A DNA stretch of 5,313 nucleotides from Desulfobacterales bacterium (GTDB lineage Bacteria; Desulfobacterota; DSM-4660; Desulfatiglandales; JALVZP01): the NCBI GenBank assembly GCA_027037575.1, contig JALVZP010000017.1, forward strand, positions 1 to 5,313, given 5' to 3'. The position numbers and the translations under genes were made by a program. The first letter of the stretch is position 1. Each line of letters starts with the position of its first letter. Below are positions 1-5,313 of this stretch, piece by piece. The notes under the pieces are model-generated. The model was not told the origin of the DNA. It searched no databases and saw only the letters and a program-made list of their open reading frames with translations.

Positions 1-434
1 TAAGTATGCTGAGTATAGCTAAGGAAAGAGGGATAAGTGTAGTTAGAGCTCTCTCAGAAGATCTCCCTTTCTCAGATTCCTCTATTGATTTTCTCCTGAT
101 GAATACTGTCCTTTGCTATGTAAATGATCCAACCAGGTCTATAAAAGAGGCAAAAAGGGTATTGAAACTACATGGAAGACTCATTATTGGCATGATTGAT
201 GGAGATTCTTTCCTTGGAAGGCTCTATAGATCCAAGGATAGCGTGTTTTACAAAGATGCAACATTTTATCCTGTATCTGACATTCTTTCCTGGCTTAAGG
301 CACTTAGTTTTGGAGATATAAAGATATTTCAGACTATGTTTAGGAAACCTTCTGATATAAAAGGAATAGAGCCTGTAAAGGAAGGATATGGAAAAGGAGG
401 ATTTGTAGTAATTTCTTCAAAGAGGATGTTATGA
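1..434 (+). CDS. Class I SAM-dependent methyltransferase, C-terminal part (5' end outside window)
   Basis: This is the C-terminal part of a probable S-adenosylmethionine-dependent methyltransferase of the Methyltransf_11 type; the substrate cannot be told. The frame is open to the left edge, and the first ATG (base 6) is probably internal: the residues after it, ML-IAKERG, match the segment after the glycine-rich SAM motif, which must lie upstream. Visible family features are the LSEDLPFSDSSIDF segment (the usual 'A-E-LPF-D-SFD' motif), LLMNTVLCYVNDP (motif IV and helix), EAKRVLKLHGRLIIG (the 'E--RVLKPGG-L' strand and turn), then a C-terminal ATFYPVSDILSWL helix and a QTMFRKP strand. The catalytic core is short and shows no membrane segment. 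The stop codon overlaps the holB start (ATGA, 431-434), so the two are probably translated from one mRNA. The family is fairly certain, the exact role unknown. Confidence 0.85.
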   Translation, partial: SMLSIAKERGISVVRALSEDLPFSDSSIDFLLMNTVLCYVNDPTRSIKEAKRVLKLHGRLIIGMIDGDSFLGRLYRSKDSVFYKDATFYPVSDILSWLKALSFGDIKIFQTMFRKPSDIKGIEPVKEGYGKGGFVVISSKRML

Positions 435-1432
435 GGTTTTCAGAAATAATTGGTCAGGAGAGGGCAAAGAGTATCCTTTTAGGATCAATAAAGGCAAATA
501 GGATACCCCATTCCATGCTATTTTCAGGCATTTCTGGGACAGGGAAAAAGAGCATAGCAAAGGCACTTGCAATGCTACTCAATTGCCTTGATCCTAAGGG
601 AGAAGAAAGTTGTGGTGTCTGCAAGTATTGCAAACAGCTACTAAGTGGAAACTTCCCTGACTTTATTATAATAAGCAATAAGACAAAGTTATCTAAGATA
701 TCCATAGACCAGATAAGGGAAGTGTATAAAAGGGTAAGCTTTTCTCCTTATGCAAAATATAGGGTTATTGTAATTGATCAGGCAGAAAATATGACTGAAG
801 AAGCAGCAAACTCATTTTTAAAGCTCTTAGAAGAGCCACCAGATAGGAATATATTTATCCTTAATGTAAAAGAGCCAATGGATCTTCTTCCTACTATTGT
901 GTCCAGGTGTCAGAATATAAAATTTTATCCTATTCCATCTGATAAGATAGCTGAATGGCTTGTAAAAAATAAATCCTTAGATAAGGATACTGCTATTTTC
1001 CTGGCAAAGATATCTGGTGGAAGTATTGGGAGGGCATTGGAGCTATTGGAATCAGATTATTTAAAGAAAAGGGAGGAATGGATTTCTCTTTTAGTAAAGC
1101 TCCCTCTATTTAGTATGAACAGGCTTATCTCGGTCCTGGAGAATCAGCTATTAGAGCAGAAGGAAGACATAATGGATATACTTGCCACATGGGGAAGCTG
1201 GCTAAGGGATATCTTGGTAATAAAGGAGACGGATGAAAAAGCTCTTTTGATAAACAGAGATCTGACATATATTGCAGAAAAGATAAAGGGAAGATATGAG
1301 ACCGAAGAACTCCTAAACGCCATATCTAATATACAAGAAGCAGAGAAGGCCATACAGAAAAACAGAAATGTAGGTCTTGTTCTAAGAAATACCTTGATGA
1401 GTCTTTATAAGATGCAGAGAGAAGGGAAATGA
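431..1432 (+). CDS. holB: DNA polymerase III subunit delta' (clamp loader)
   Basis: Delta' is the AAA+ fold subunit that works with delta and tau/gamma to load the beta sliding clamp on DNA in the cytoplasm. At 333 residues it has normal length. It begins with the family signature F-EIIGQERAKSIL, then a P-loop GISGTGKKS at residues 33-41. The residue after the first lysine is a second lysine rather than Thr/Ser, as is common in delta', which generally does not hydrolyse ATP. Cysteines 52, 61, 64 and 67 form the zinc module. VIVIDQAE (112-119) is the Walker B-like strand, KLLEEPP (131-137) is the family motif, and PTIVSRCQ (154-161) contains the SRC motif that supplies the arginine finger to the neighbouring subunit. 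The start is fixed by the ATGA overlap with the upstream gene and an AGAGGA SD site at 421-426. It ends in a second ATGA overlap with the kinase gene. Finding holB in front of a two-component system is unusual; tmk is the more familiar neighbour. Confidence 0.95.
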   Translation: MRFSEIIGQERAKSILLGSIKANRIPHSMLFSGISGTGKKSIAKALAMLLNCLDPKGEESCGVCKYCKQLLSGNFPDFIIISNKTKLSKISIDQIREVYKRVSFSPYAKYRVIVIDQAENMTEEAANSFLKLLEEPPDRNIFILNVKEPMDLLPTIVSRCQNIKFYPIPSDKIAEWLVKNKSLDKDTAIFLAKISGGSIGRALELLESDYLKKREEWISLLVKLPLFSMNRLISVLENQLLEQKEDIMDILATWGSWLRDILVIKETDEKALLINRDLTYIAEKIKGRYETEELLNAISNIQEAEKAIQKNRNVGLVLRNTLMSLYKMQREGK

Positions 1433-3234
1433 ATCTAAGGATTGTAATAATAGATGATGATAAATCCCACCTCCTTATTATGAAACATTCCATATTAAAG
1501 GAGATGCCTGATGTAGATATAGAGTGTTTTATAGACCCTATTCAGGCACTTAGTTTTATAGAGAAAGAATATCCAGACCTAATCATCACAGATTATCTTA
1601 TGCCCAAGATAGATGGACTAAGGCTTATAAAAAGACTTAAAGAAGGCAATATAGATGTTCCAGTAATAATGATCACTGCACATGGAGATGAATATATAGC
1701 TGCAAATGCAATAAAACTTGGTGCTATGGAATATATTGTAAAATCAGCAAATGCATTTGATCTTCTGCCAAGCATAGTAAAAAGGGTATTAAAGGAAAGG
1801 GAATTAAGGGAGAGGCTTGATCAGATTGAAGGAAGACTTCAGGATATAATGGAAAAGACATTCAATTGGATATGGGAAACAGATAAAAAAGGACGTTTTG
1901 TATATTCTAATCCTTCTTTAGAAAAGATCTTAGGATACAAAGTGGAAGAGATCTTAGGAAAAAGATACTGGGAATTTTTTCCAGAAGATGAGAGGAAAGA
2001 TCTTATAAAGAGATTTTCTACTGTAAACAAGAATCATTTTTTTTCTTGTGAGCACAACTTCATTCGTAAAGATGGAAAGAAAATCATTTTAGAGACGAGG
2101 ATGTTTTCTATAAAAAACAAAAAAGGTGAGATCATAGGATATAGAGGAATAAGCAGGGATATAACAGAAAGATACAATGCAGAGATGGCATTAAAGGAAA
2201 GTGAAAAAAGAAAGGAGCTTATTTTGGATGCCTCCTTAGACTGGATAAGATATCTGGACAAAGATATGAGGATTATATGGGTAAATAAGCCTATAAGAGA
2301 ATATCTAAATATGCCCATTGAAGAGATAAAGGGATCTTTGTGCTATGAGATCCTTTTGGGAAGAAAAAGTCCATGTAAGGAATGTCCACTGATAAGATCC
2401 AGAGATACCGGGGAAATAGAAAGAAGCACTATAAAGACCTTACTTAAAGGCAAGGAGACATATTGGGATGTATATTGCGTCCCTTTAAAGAACAATAATG
2501 GGGATATAGATTCTTTTGTAGAGGTTGCAAGAAATATAACAGAACAGGTTGAATCAGAAGAGAGAATAAGGAAGCTTACTCATCAGCTTATAATGGCATA
2601 TGAGCAGGAGAGGAAGCTTCTTTCTATGGAACTTCATGATAGGATTGCCCAAAATCTATCCCTATTGCACATAGAAGTAGATAATGTATCTCAAGAATAT
2701 AGTCCATCCTTGATGCCAAAGATAGAGAGAATAAAAGATATATTACAGTCCACAATAAGGGATATAAGGAATATTTCCTATGATCTAAGGCCACCAGAGC
2801 TGGATCAGTTTGGTTTAGAAAAGGCAATATTTTTTTTGTGTAGAGATATGTCTGAAAGAGCAGGTTTTAAAATAGATTTTTCTTCTGTTGGTATGGAGGA
2901 GCTAATTCTTGATTCCAAGGTAGAGATTAATCTATACAGGATCATACAGGAATCGCTTATGAATATTGAAAAACATGCGAAGGCAAAAAATGTGTCGATA
3001 AAGATGGTAGCATCTTATCCAAAGCTTATTATAAGGATAGAGGATGATGGAGTAGGATTTGATGTGGAAAAGGAGATATCAGAGTCAGTAAAAAAGAAAA
3101 AGCTTGGTCTAATAGGTATGCAGGAAAGGGCAAGACTAATAGGAGGGGATATAAAGATAACTTCTATTAAAGGGAAAGGGACAAAGGTGACTTTGGAGAT
3201 AATTTATGGAAAGGAAAAAAATTATTATAATTGA
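1429..3234 (+). CDS. Soluble sensor histidine kinase, REC-PAS-PAS-HisKA_3-HATPase (NarX/DegS-like kinase core)
   Basis: This is a 601-residue cytoplasmic hybrid histidine kinase with no signal peptide or membrane segment. Domains in order: a receiver at about 1-122 (acidic pocket D9/D10, phosphoacceptor D55 in ITDYLMP, T83, K105); a charged helical linker at about 115-142; PAS1 at about 143-247 (NWIWETD start, RDIT end); PAS2 at about 262-373, with cysteines 305, 316 and 319 in a CYEILLG...PCKECP motif plus C350; a helical linker at about 374-398; a HisKA_3 dimerisation domain with ELHDRIAQNL, where H403 is the phosphorylated histidine; a conserved SYDLRPPELDQFGL segment; and HATPase_c with an N-box around E508/N512, G1 DDGVGF (539-544), and G2 LGLIGMQER. 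HisKA_3 kinases usually signal to NarL-type regulators, and such a gene overlaps its 3' end by 29 nt. The N-terminal receiver implies input from another kinase or phosphotransfer protein. The ligand is unknown. The SD site is weak, so coupling to holB through the ATGA overlap is likely. Confidence 0.93.
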   Translation: MNLRIVIIDDDKSHLLIMKHSILKEMPDVDIECFIDPIQALSFIEKEYPDLIITDYLMPKIDGLRLIKRLKEGNIDVPVIMITAHGDEYIAANAIKLGAMEYIVKSANAFDLLPSIVKRVLKERELRERLDQIEGRLQDIMEKTFNWIWETDKKGRFVYSNPSLEKILGYKVEEILGKRYWEFFPEDERKDLIKRFSTVNKNHFFSCEHNFIRKDGKKIILETRMFSIKNKKGEIIGYRGISRDITERYNAEMALKESEKRKELILDASLDWIRYLDKDMRIIWVNKPIREYLNMPIEEIKGSLCYEILLGRKSPCKECPLIRSRDTGEIERSTIKTLLKGKETYWDVYCVPLKNNNGDIDSFVEVARNITEQVESEERIRKLTHQLIMAYEQERKLLSMELHDRIAQNLSLLHIEVDNVSQEYSPSLMPKIERIKDILQSTIRDIRNISYDLRPPELDQFGLEKAIFFLCRDMSERAGFKIDFSSVGMEELILDSKVEINLYRIIQESLMNIEKHAKAKNVSIKMVASYPKLIIRIEDDGVGFDVEKEISESVKKKKLGLIGMQERARLIGGDIKITSIKGKGTKVTLEIIYGKEKNYYN

Positions 3235-3877
3235 TGACCATCCTCTTTTAAGGGAAGGGATAAAGTCTGTTATAGAAAAAAACAGGAGATATGAAGTAAT
3301 AGGAGAGGCAGGAAAGGGAGAGGAAGGTTTTGATTTAGTAAAGAGACTCAAACCTGACATAGCAATAATAGATATATCCCTTCCTGATATGAATGGCATA
3401 GATCTTATAAGGAGGATAAGAAGAGAATATCCAAACACAAAGATTATGGTCCTTAGTGTTCATTCCAAGATAGACTACATTGTGGAATCATTCAAGGCAG
3501 GTGCACTTGGATACTTGGTAAAGGAAGCGGCTTCCAATTCCCTTATTGATGGCCTTAATACCATATCAGAGGGAGATTATTACTTGGATAGCTCTTTATC
3601 AAGAGAGGTGGTAAAGAGATTAATAAATACATCCTCAATAAAGAAGATAGATGATCCTGTCTATAATTCCCTTACCCCAAGGGAACAGGAGATATTAAGG
3701 CTTATTGCAGAGGGATTTTCAAACAAAGAGATAGCAGATATGCTCTGTATAAGCCTAAAGACCGTTGAAAATCACAGGTATAACATAATGAACAAGCTTG
3801 GACTCCATAGCATAGCAGATATAATAAAGTTTGCAGTAAAAGTAGGCCTTGTAGATGTGGATGTCTGGAAAAGTTAG
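3206..3877 (+). CDS. NarL/FixJ-family response regulator (REC-LuxR-type HTH)
   Basis: This is a 223-residue transcription regulator. The N-terminal receiver (about 4-120) has D10/D11 for Mg2+, phosphoacceptor D56 in IIDISLPDMNG, S84 as the Thr/Ser switch and K106 in LVKEA. The C-terminal GerE/LuxR DNA-binding domain (about 152-215) begins LTPREQEILRLIAEG, continues SNKEIADMLCIS, and has the recognition helix at SLKTVENHRYNIMNKL (183-198). All residues needed for phosphorylation and DNA binding appear intact. The start lies inside the kinase gene, with GGAG at 3195-3198 seven bases before ATG 3206. The 29-nt overlap marks it as the cognate partner of that kinase. Target promoters are unknown; the downstream genes and its own operon are natural candidates, but no clear operator was recognised in the window. 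No hairpin terminator was found after its stop codon. Confidence 0.95.
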   Translation: MERKKIIIIDDHPLLREGIKSVIEKNRRYEVIGEAGKGEEGFDLVKRLKPDIAIIDISLPDMNGIDLIRRIRREYPNTKIMVLSVHSKIDYIVESFKAGALGYLVKEAASNSLIDGLNTISEGDYYLDSSLSREVVKRLINTSSIKKIDDPVYNSLTPREQEILRLIAEGFSNKEIADMLCISLKTVENHRYNIMNKLGLHSIADIIKFAVKVGLVDVDVWKS

Positions 3878-3948
3878 GAGTAATTCCCACCCAAATAAGT
3901 CATATCCTCTATAGATACCTTCCCTTTTTATTTGATAATTAAATAAAT

Positions 3949-3956
3949 GGAGGTGA
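3949..3956 (+). promoter_or_regulatory. Ribosome binding site that decides the 3962 start
   Basis: GGAGGTGA is complementary to the 3' end of 16S rRNA over its whole length. Its GGAGG core ends 8 nt before the ATG at 3962. The alternative in-frame ATG at 3947 overlaps this element and has only AT-rich sequence before it, so the shorter 100-residue product is preferred. Confidence 0.8.
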
Positions 3957-3961
3957 TGTGT

Positions 3962-4264
3962 ATGAAAGCAGGAATAATATTTACAGGAACAGGCCCTATC
4001 CTGATCCTTACCACATATGATAGCTTCTCTAATGAGAGGTTTATTGAGAAGATGAAGGCGAAGGGAATAAATAAATTTATAGCAGTAGAGGTGCCAGTAG
4101 AGCTGTGTAAGAAAAAGTATGGGAATCATTTTAATGTGATATTAAATGATATAAAGCAGGAAGATGACCTGAGGGTATTAGACTATAATGGCTTTAATGT
4201 ATTCTACAACTTCCCATTTGATACCTGGGGTGAAGAGTTCAGGTATGAGTCTTATGAAGAATAA
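3962..4264 (+). CDS. Conserved hypothetical protein, 100 residues, function unknown
   Basis: This small soluble protein begins MKAGIIFTGTGPILILTTYDS and contains FIEKMKAKGINKFIAVEVP, VELCKKKYG, and a C-terminal DDLRVLDYNGFNVFYNF segment followed by an acidic tail (WGEEFRYESYEE). From memory it resembles a family usually annotated only as 'cytosolic protein' in anaerobic bacteria; no function is assigned. The alternating hydrophobic strands and charged helix suggest a small alpha/beta fold. There is no signal peptide or true membrane segment, and only one cysteine. The start was chosen at 3962 rather than the in-frame ATG at 3947, because GGAGGTGA at 3949-3956 is a near-perfect SD site whose GGAGG core ends 8 nt before ATG 3962; it would lie inside the gene if 3947 were used. 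It follows the response regulator by 84 nt and precedes the small cysteine protein by 14 nt. Confidence 0.8.
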   Translation: MKAGIIFTGTGPILILTTYDSFSNERFIEKMKAKGINKFIAVEVPVELCKKKYGNHFNVILNDIKQEDDLRVLDYNGFNVFYNFPFDTWGEEFRYESYEE

Positions 4265-4267
4265 AGT

Positions 4268-4271
4268 GAGG
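4268..4271 (+). promoter_or_regulatory. Ribosome binding site supporting the TTG start at 4279
   Basis: GAGG (within GTGAGGA) sits 7 nt upstream of TTG 4279, normal spacing, with no ATG available between the upstream in-frame stop and this codon. It is the main reason for choosing a TTG start for the small cysteine protein. Confidence 0.55.
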
Positions 4272-4278
4272 ATCTGTT

Positions 4279-4449
4279 TTGTCTCTTAAGAATGAAGAAA
4301 AGGAAGATTGGATTGATGTGATAAAACTTATAAGAAGCATTCAGAAGAAAGAAAAGGAAGTCCCTTGTTTTATGACAGAAAAGAGATTTGGTTGTAAGAA
4401 AATGGACTGTAAGTGGAGAAAATACTGCCTTAGAGGTATAAAGAAATAG
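4279..4449 (+). CDS. Small four-cysteine protein, TTG start, 56 residues, function unknown
   Basis: The product reads MSLKNEEKEDWIDVIKLI (with TTG as Met), then a basic stretch and a C-terminal cysteine region. The cysteines are C30, C39, C44 and C50 (spacing C-x8-C-x4-C-x5-C), with W46 in CKWRKYC. This looks like a small metal-binding (zinc or iron-sulfur) module behind an amphipathic helix. From memory, small anaerobe proteins of unknown function end in a similar 'CF-T-----C----C-WR-YC' pattern; this is unverified. The start is TTG at 4279: GAGG at 4268-4271 is an SD site 7 nt before it, and an in-frame TGA at 4267-4269 blocks a longer form. The first in-frame ATG (4375) would lose most of the helix and C30. 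It lies 14 nt after the preceding gene and is probably co-transcribed with it. Its stop codon overlaps the left arm of the inverted repeat before the stress-protein gene. The reading frame is likely real because of the clustered Cys/Trp pattern. Confidence 0.68.
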   Translation: MSLKNEEKEDWIDVIKLIRSIQKKEKEVPCFMTEKRFGCKKMDCKWRKYCLRGIKK

Positions 4450-4527
4450 GCCTCCTTCTTAAGAAAAATTTATTGACAAAGGTAAAGAAATATGTCCTTT
4501 TTAAAATAAAATCAAGAAAGGAGGCTT
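4448..4527 (+). repeat. Long-range inverted repeat (anti-SD / SD) before the stress-protein gene
   Basis: The left arm GCCTCCTTCTT (4450-4460) is the reverse complement of the right arm AAGAAAGGAGGC (4514-4525), except for one bulged A at 4517. That gives 11 pairs, eight of them continuous, and A4448-U4527 plus a G4449-U4526 wobble can extend the base. The loop is 53 nt. The right arm contains the SD site of the stress-protein gene and is followed by five T (4526-4530). The left arm copies the 16S rRNA anti-SD sequence CCTCCTT. In a transcript read through from upstream, the pairing would hide the SD site, or could act as a weak terminator. A transcript starting in the loop would lack the left arm and keep the SD site free. 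The repeat is seen directly; its function is inferred. Confidence 0.5.
4473..4478 (+). promoter_or_regulatory. Possible -35 element of a promoter for the stress-protein gene
   Basis: TTGACA is an exact match to the sigma-70 -35 consensus, in the gap before the stress-protein gene. The -10 is not convincing: at 16-18 nt spacing the sequence is CCTTTT-like, while the better TAAAAT (4502-4507) would need a 23-nt spacer. A promoter here is plausible from position, but the sequence supports only half of it. Confidence 0.3.
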
Positions 4528-4530
4528 TTT

Positions 4531-4965
4531 ATGGCAGAACAAGAACGTGAAGTAAGGGCATTAATCGCAGTAGATCCCTCTGAGTATTCTAAAAAGGCAG
4601 TGATACAGAGTGCCAAATTTGCAAAAAAAACAGGTGTTAAGCTAACCTTGCTACATGTAATAGAAGATACTGTAAGCTATAAGGAGATACCCGATACATG
4701 GGTTCATCAGCAAAAGGCGAAGAAGGCACAGGCACTCCTGGATGAGCTAAAGAAGCTGGCAGAAGAACATGGGGCAAAGGACGTAGATACAAAGATAGCT
4801 GTAGGGCCTGTAGCTGAAGAGATAGTAAGAATTGCAGAAGAAGAGAATTATGACTATATTGTTGTGGGGACAAGGGGCATGAGTGGCCTTAAGAGGCTTC
4901 TTATTGGAAGTGTTGCAGAAAAGGTTGTCCTTCATGCCCACTGTCCTGTAGTTGTAGTAAGATAA
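4531..4965 (+). CDS. Universal stress protein, UspA family, ATP-binding type
   Basis: This 144-residue single-domain Usp protein has the usual family length. It starts RALIAVDPSEYSKKAV (9-24), where D15 is the conserved acidic residue after the first strand, continues with LTLLHVIED (38-46) and a long charged helix (about 60-81), and ends with YIVVGTRGMSGLKRLLIGS, SVAEKVV and CPVVVVR. The nucleotide motif G-x2-G-x9-G-(S/T) is intact as G113, G116, G126 and S127, so ATP binding and a dimeric form are expected from the family. Usp proteins help cells survive starvation, redox and other stresses, but the client here is unknown. AAGGAGG at 4518-4524 is a strong SD site 6 nt before the ATG, and it is the right arm of the inverted repeat described separately. 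The next gene starts 15 nt downstream, so the two are probably co-transcribed. Confidence 0.95.
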   Translation: MAEQEREVRALIAVDPSEYSKKAVIQSAKFAKKTGVKLTLLHVIEDTVSYKEIPDTWVHQQKAKKAQALLDELKKLAEEHGAKDVDTKIAVGPVAEEIVRIAEEENYDYIVVGTRGMSGLKRLLIGSVAEKVVLHAHCPVVVVR

Positions 4966-4980
4966 AGATGGAGGTCATTG

Positions 4981-5313
4981 ATGGCCAAAAGATTAAAGGA
5001 TCTTTTAAAATTAGAAGGTGTTGTAGGATGTGCAGCTTGGAGGCCAATGGGGAAGAAGAAAAAGCCAGATATAATAGATGCAATAGGCGAGATGATGCCA
5101 TATGCAGTGGATATGGCTTCTGCATTCTGTGAATTTGACCTATTTACTGCAAATCAGCAGTGTGCGATTTATGAGACCTATATAAAGCAAGAAAAATTTT
5201 ATCCGGCAGAGGCAATATTTATCAAAGGAAGTGACTACTCTGTCATTTCCGTATATTCCAAGAAAGGTGACTATATGGTCGCTGTGTTTGTGGACAATCA
5301 GGCACATCCTGAC
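4981..5313 (+). CDS. DUF2173-like protein of unknown function, N-terminal 111 residues (3' end outside window)
   Basis: The frame opens with ATG 4981 behind GGAGGT (4970-4975) and stays open to the window edge. The visible protein begins KRLKDLLKLEGVVGCAAWRP, followed by a lysine-rich turn, a helix DAIGEMMPYAVDMASAFCEF (33-52), and strands AIFIKGSDYSVISVYS (78-93) and YMVAVFVDN (98-106). The order 'L-KL-GV--', methionine-rich helix, then 'GSDYSV' and a 'VFV' strand recalls DUF2173 proteins, small roadblock/LC7-like proteins found in sulfur and hydrogen bacteria. This is recalled by pattern and not confirmed. There is no signal peptide or membrane segment. Cysteines 16, 50 and 61 do not form a clear metal site. 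It follows the universal stress protein gene by 15 nt and is probably in the same transcript. Confidence 0.6.
   Translation, partial: MAKRLKDLLKLEGVVGCAAWRPMGKKKKPDIIDAIGEMMPYAVDMASAFCEFDLFTANQQCAIYETYIKQEKFYPAEAIFIKGSDYSVISVYSKKGDYMVAVFVDNQAHPD

Noticed and set aside
542..553. Lysine in place of Thr/Ser in the holB P-loop as a sign of a broken gene
   Set aside because: Degenerate P-loops of the GKK type are common in delta' subunits, and the rest of the protein, including the SRC motif and zinc cysteines, is intact.
3136..3438. Reverse-strand open frame of 100 codons opposite the kinase/regulator junction
   Set aside because: It lies opposite intact HATPase and receiver coding sequence; the Ser/Ile/Leu-rich product looks like an antisense shadow.
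3903..3917. TATC/GATA inverted repeat as an operator or terminator after the regulator gene
   Set aside because: Only four pairs, AT-rich and without a T-run; too weak to call.
3934..3939. GATAAT as a -10 element before the 100-residue unknown protein
   Set aside because: One mismatch from TATAAT, but no acceptable -35 at 16-18 nt; the region is AT-rich enough for this to be chance.
3947..3961. Upstream in-frame ATG giving a 105-residue form of the unknown protein
   Set aside because: It would place the near-perfect SD site GGAGGTGA inside the coding region and has no SD site of its own; ATG 3962 has ideal spacing.
3755..4129. Reverse-strand open frame of 124 codons across the regulator end and the next gene
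   Set aside because: It crosses two well-supported + strand genes, its translation is rich in Tyr, Cys, His and Leu with no family pattern, and it fits the mirror of AT-rich codons.
4478..4500. Small hairpin AAAGG/CCTTT inside the loop before usp
   Set aside because: Five pairs with a 13-nt loop; too unstable to report as a feature.

Overview
The window is a compact, AT-rich stretch of bacterial chromosome with every supportable gene on the + strand. Arginine is coded almost entirely by AGA/AGG and isoleucine very often by ATA. Shine-Dalgarno (SD) sites are strong (GGAGG type) and gaps are short. Together with the gene content this suggests an anaerobic and perhaps thermophilic bacterium, for example of the Nitrospirota or Thermodesulfobacteriota kind. 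That placement is inference from style and remembered family distributions. No rRNA, tRNA, CRISPR array, insertion sequence or phage gene was seen.

Region 1 (1-3877) is a tightly packed gene chain. It holds the 3' end of a class I SAM-dependent methyltransferase, the clamp-loader subunit delta' (holB), a soluble sensor histidine kinase (REC-PAS-PAS-HisKA_3-HATPase) and a NarL/FixJ-type response regulator. The first two junctions are 4-nt ATGA overlaps and the kinase and regulator overlap by 29 nt, so co-transcription and translational coupling are very likely. The kinase has no membrane segment, carries its own N-terminal receiver, and has a cysteine cluster in its second PAS domain. It therefore looks like a cytoplasmic sensor with phosphorelay input that signals to the adjacent DNA-binding regulator.

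Region 2 (3878-4449) starts after an 84-nt gap. It holds a 100-residue conserved protein of unknown function with a near-perfect SD site, then a 56-residue protein with a TTG start and four cysteines.

Region 3 (4450-5313) holds a universal stress protein of the ATP-binding type and the start of a protein resembling DUF2173 (possibly roadblock-like), cut off by the window end. The 81-nt gap before the stress-protein gene contains a TTGACA element and a long-range inverted repeat. The left arm of that repeat is an anti-SD sequence that can pair with the gene's own SD site. This is the most unusual regulatory structure in the window.

No complete new system is proven here. The best leads are the inverted repeat before the stress-protein gene, the cysteine-bearing PAS domain, and the small unknown proteins around the stress-protein gene.
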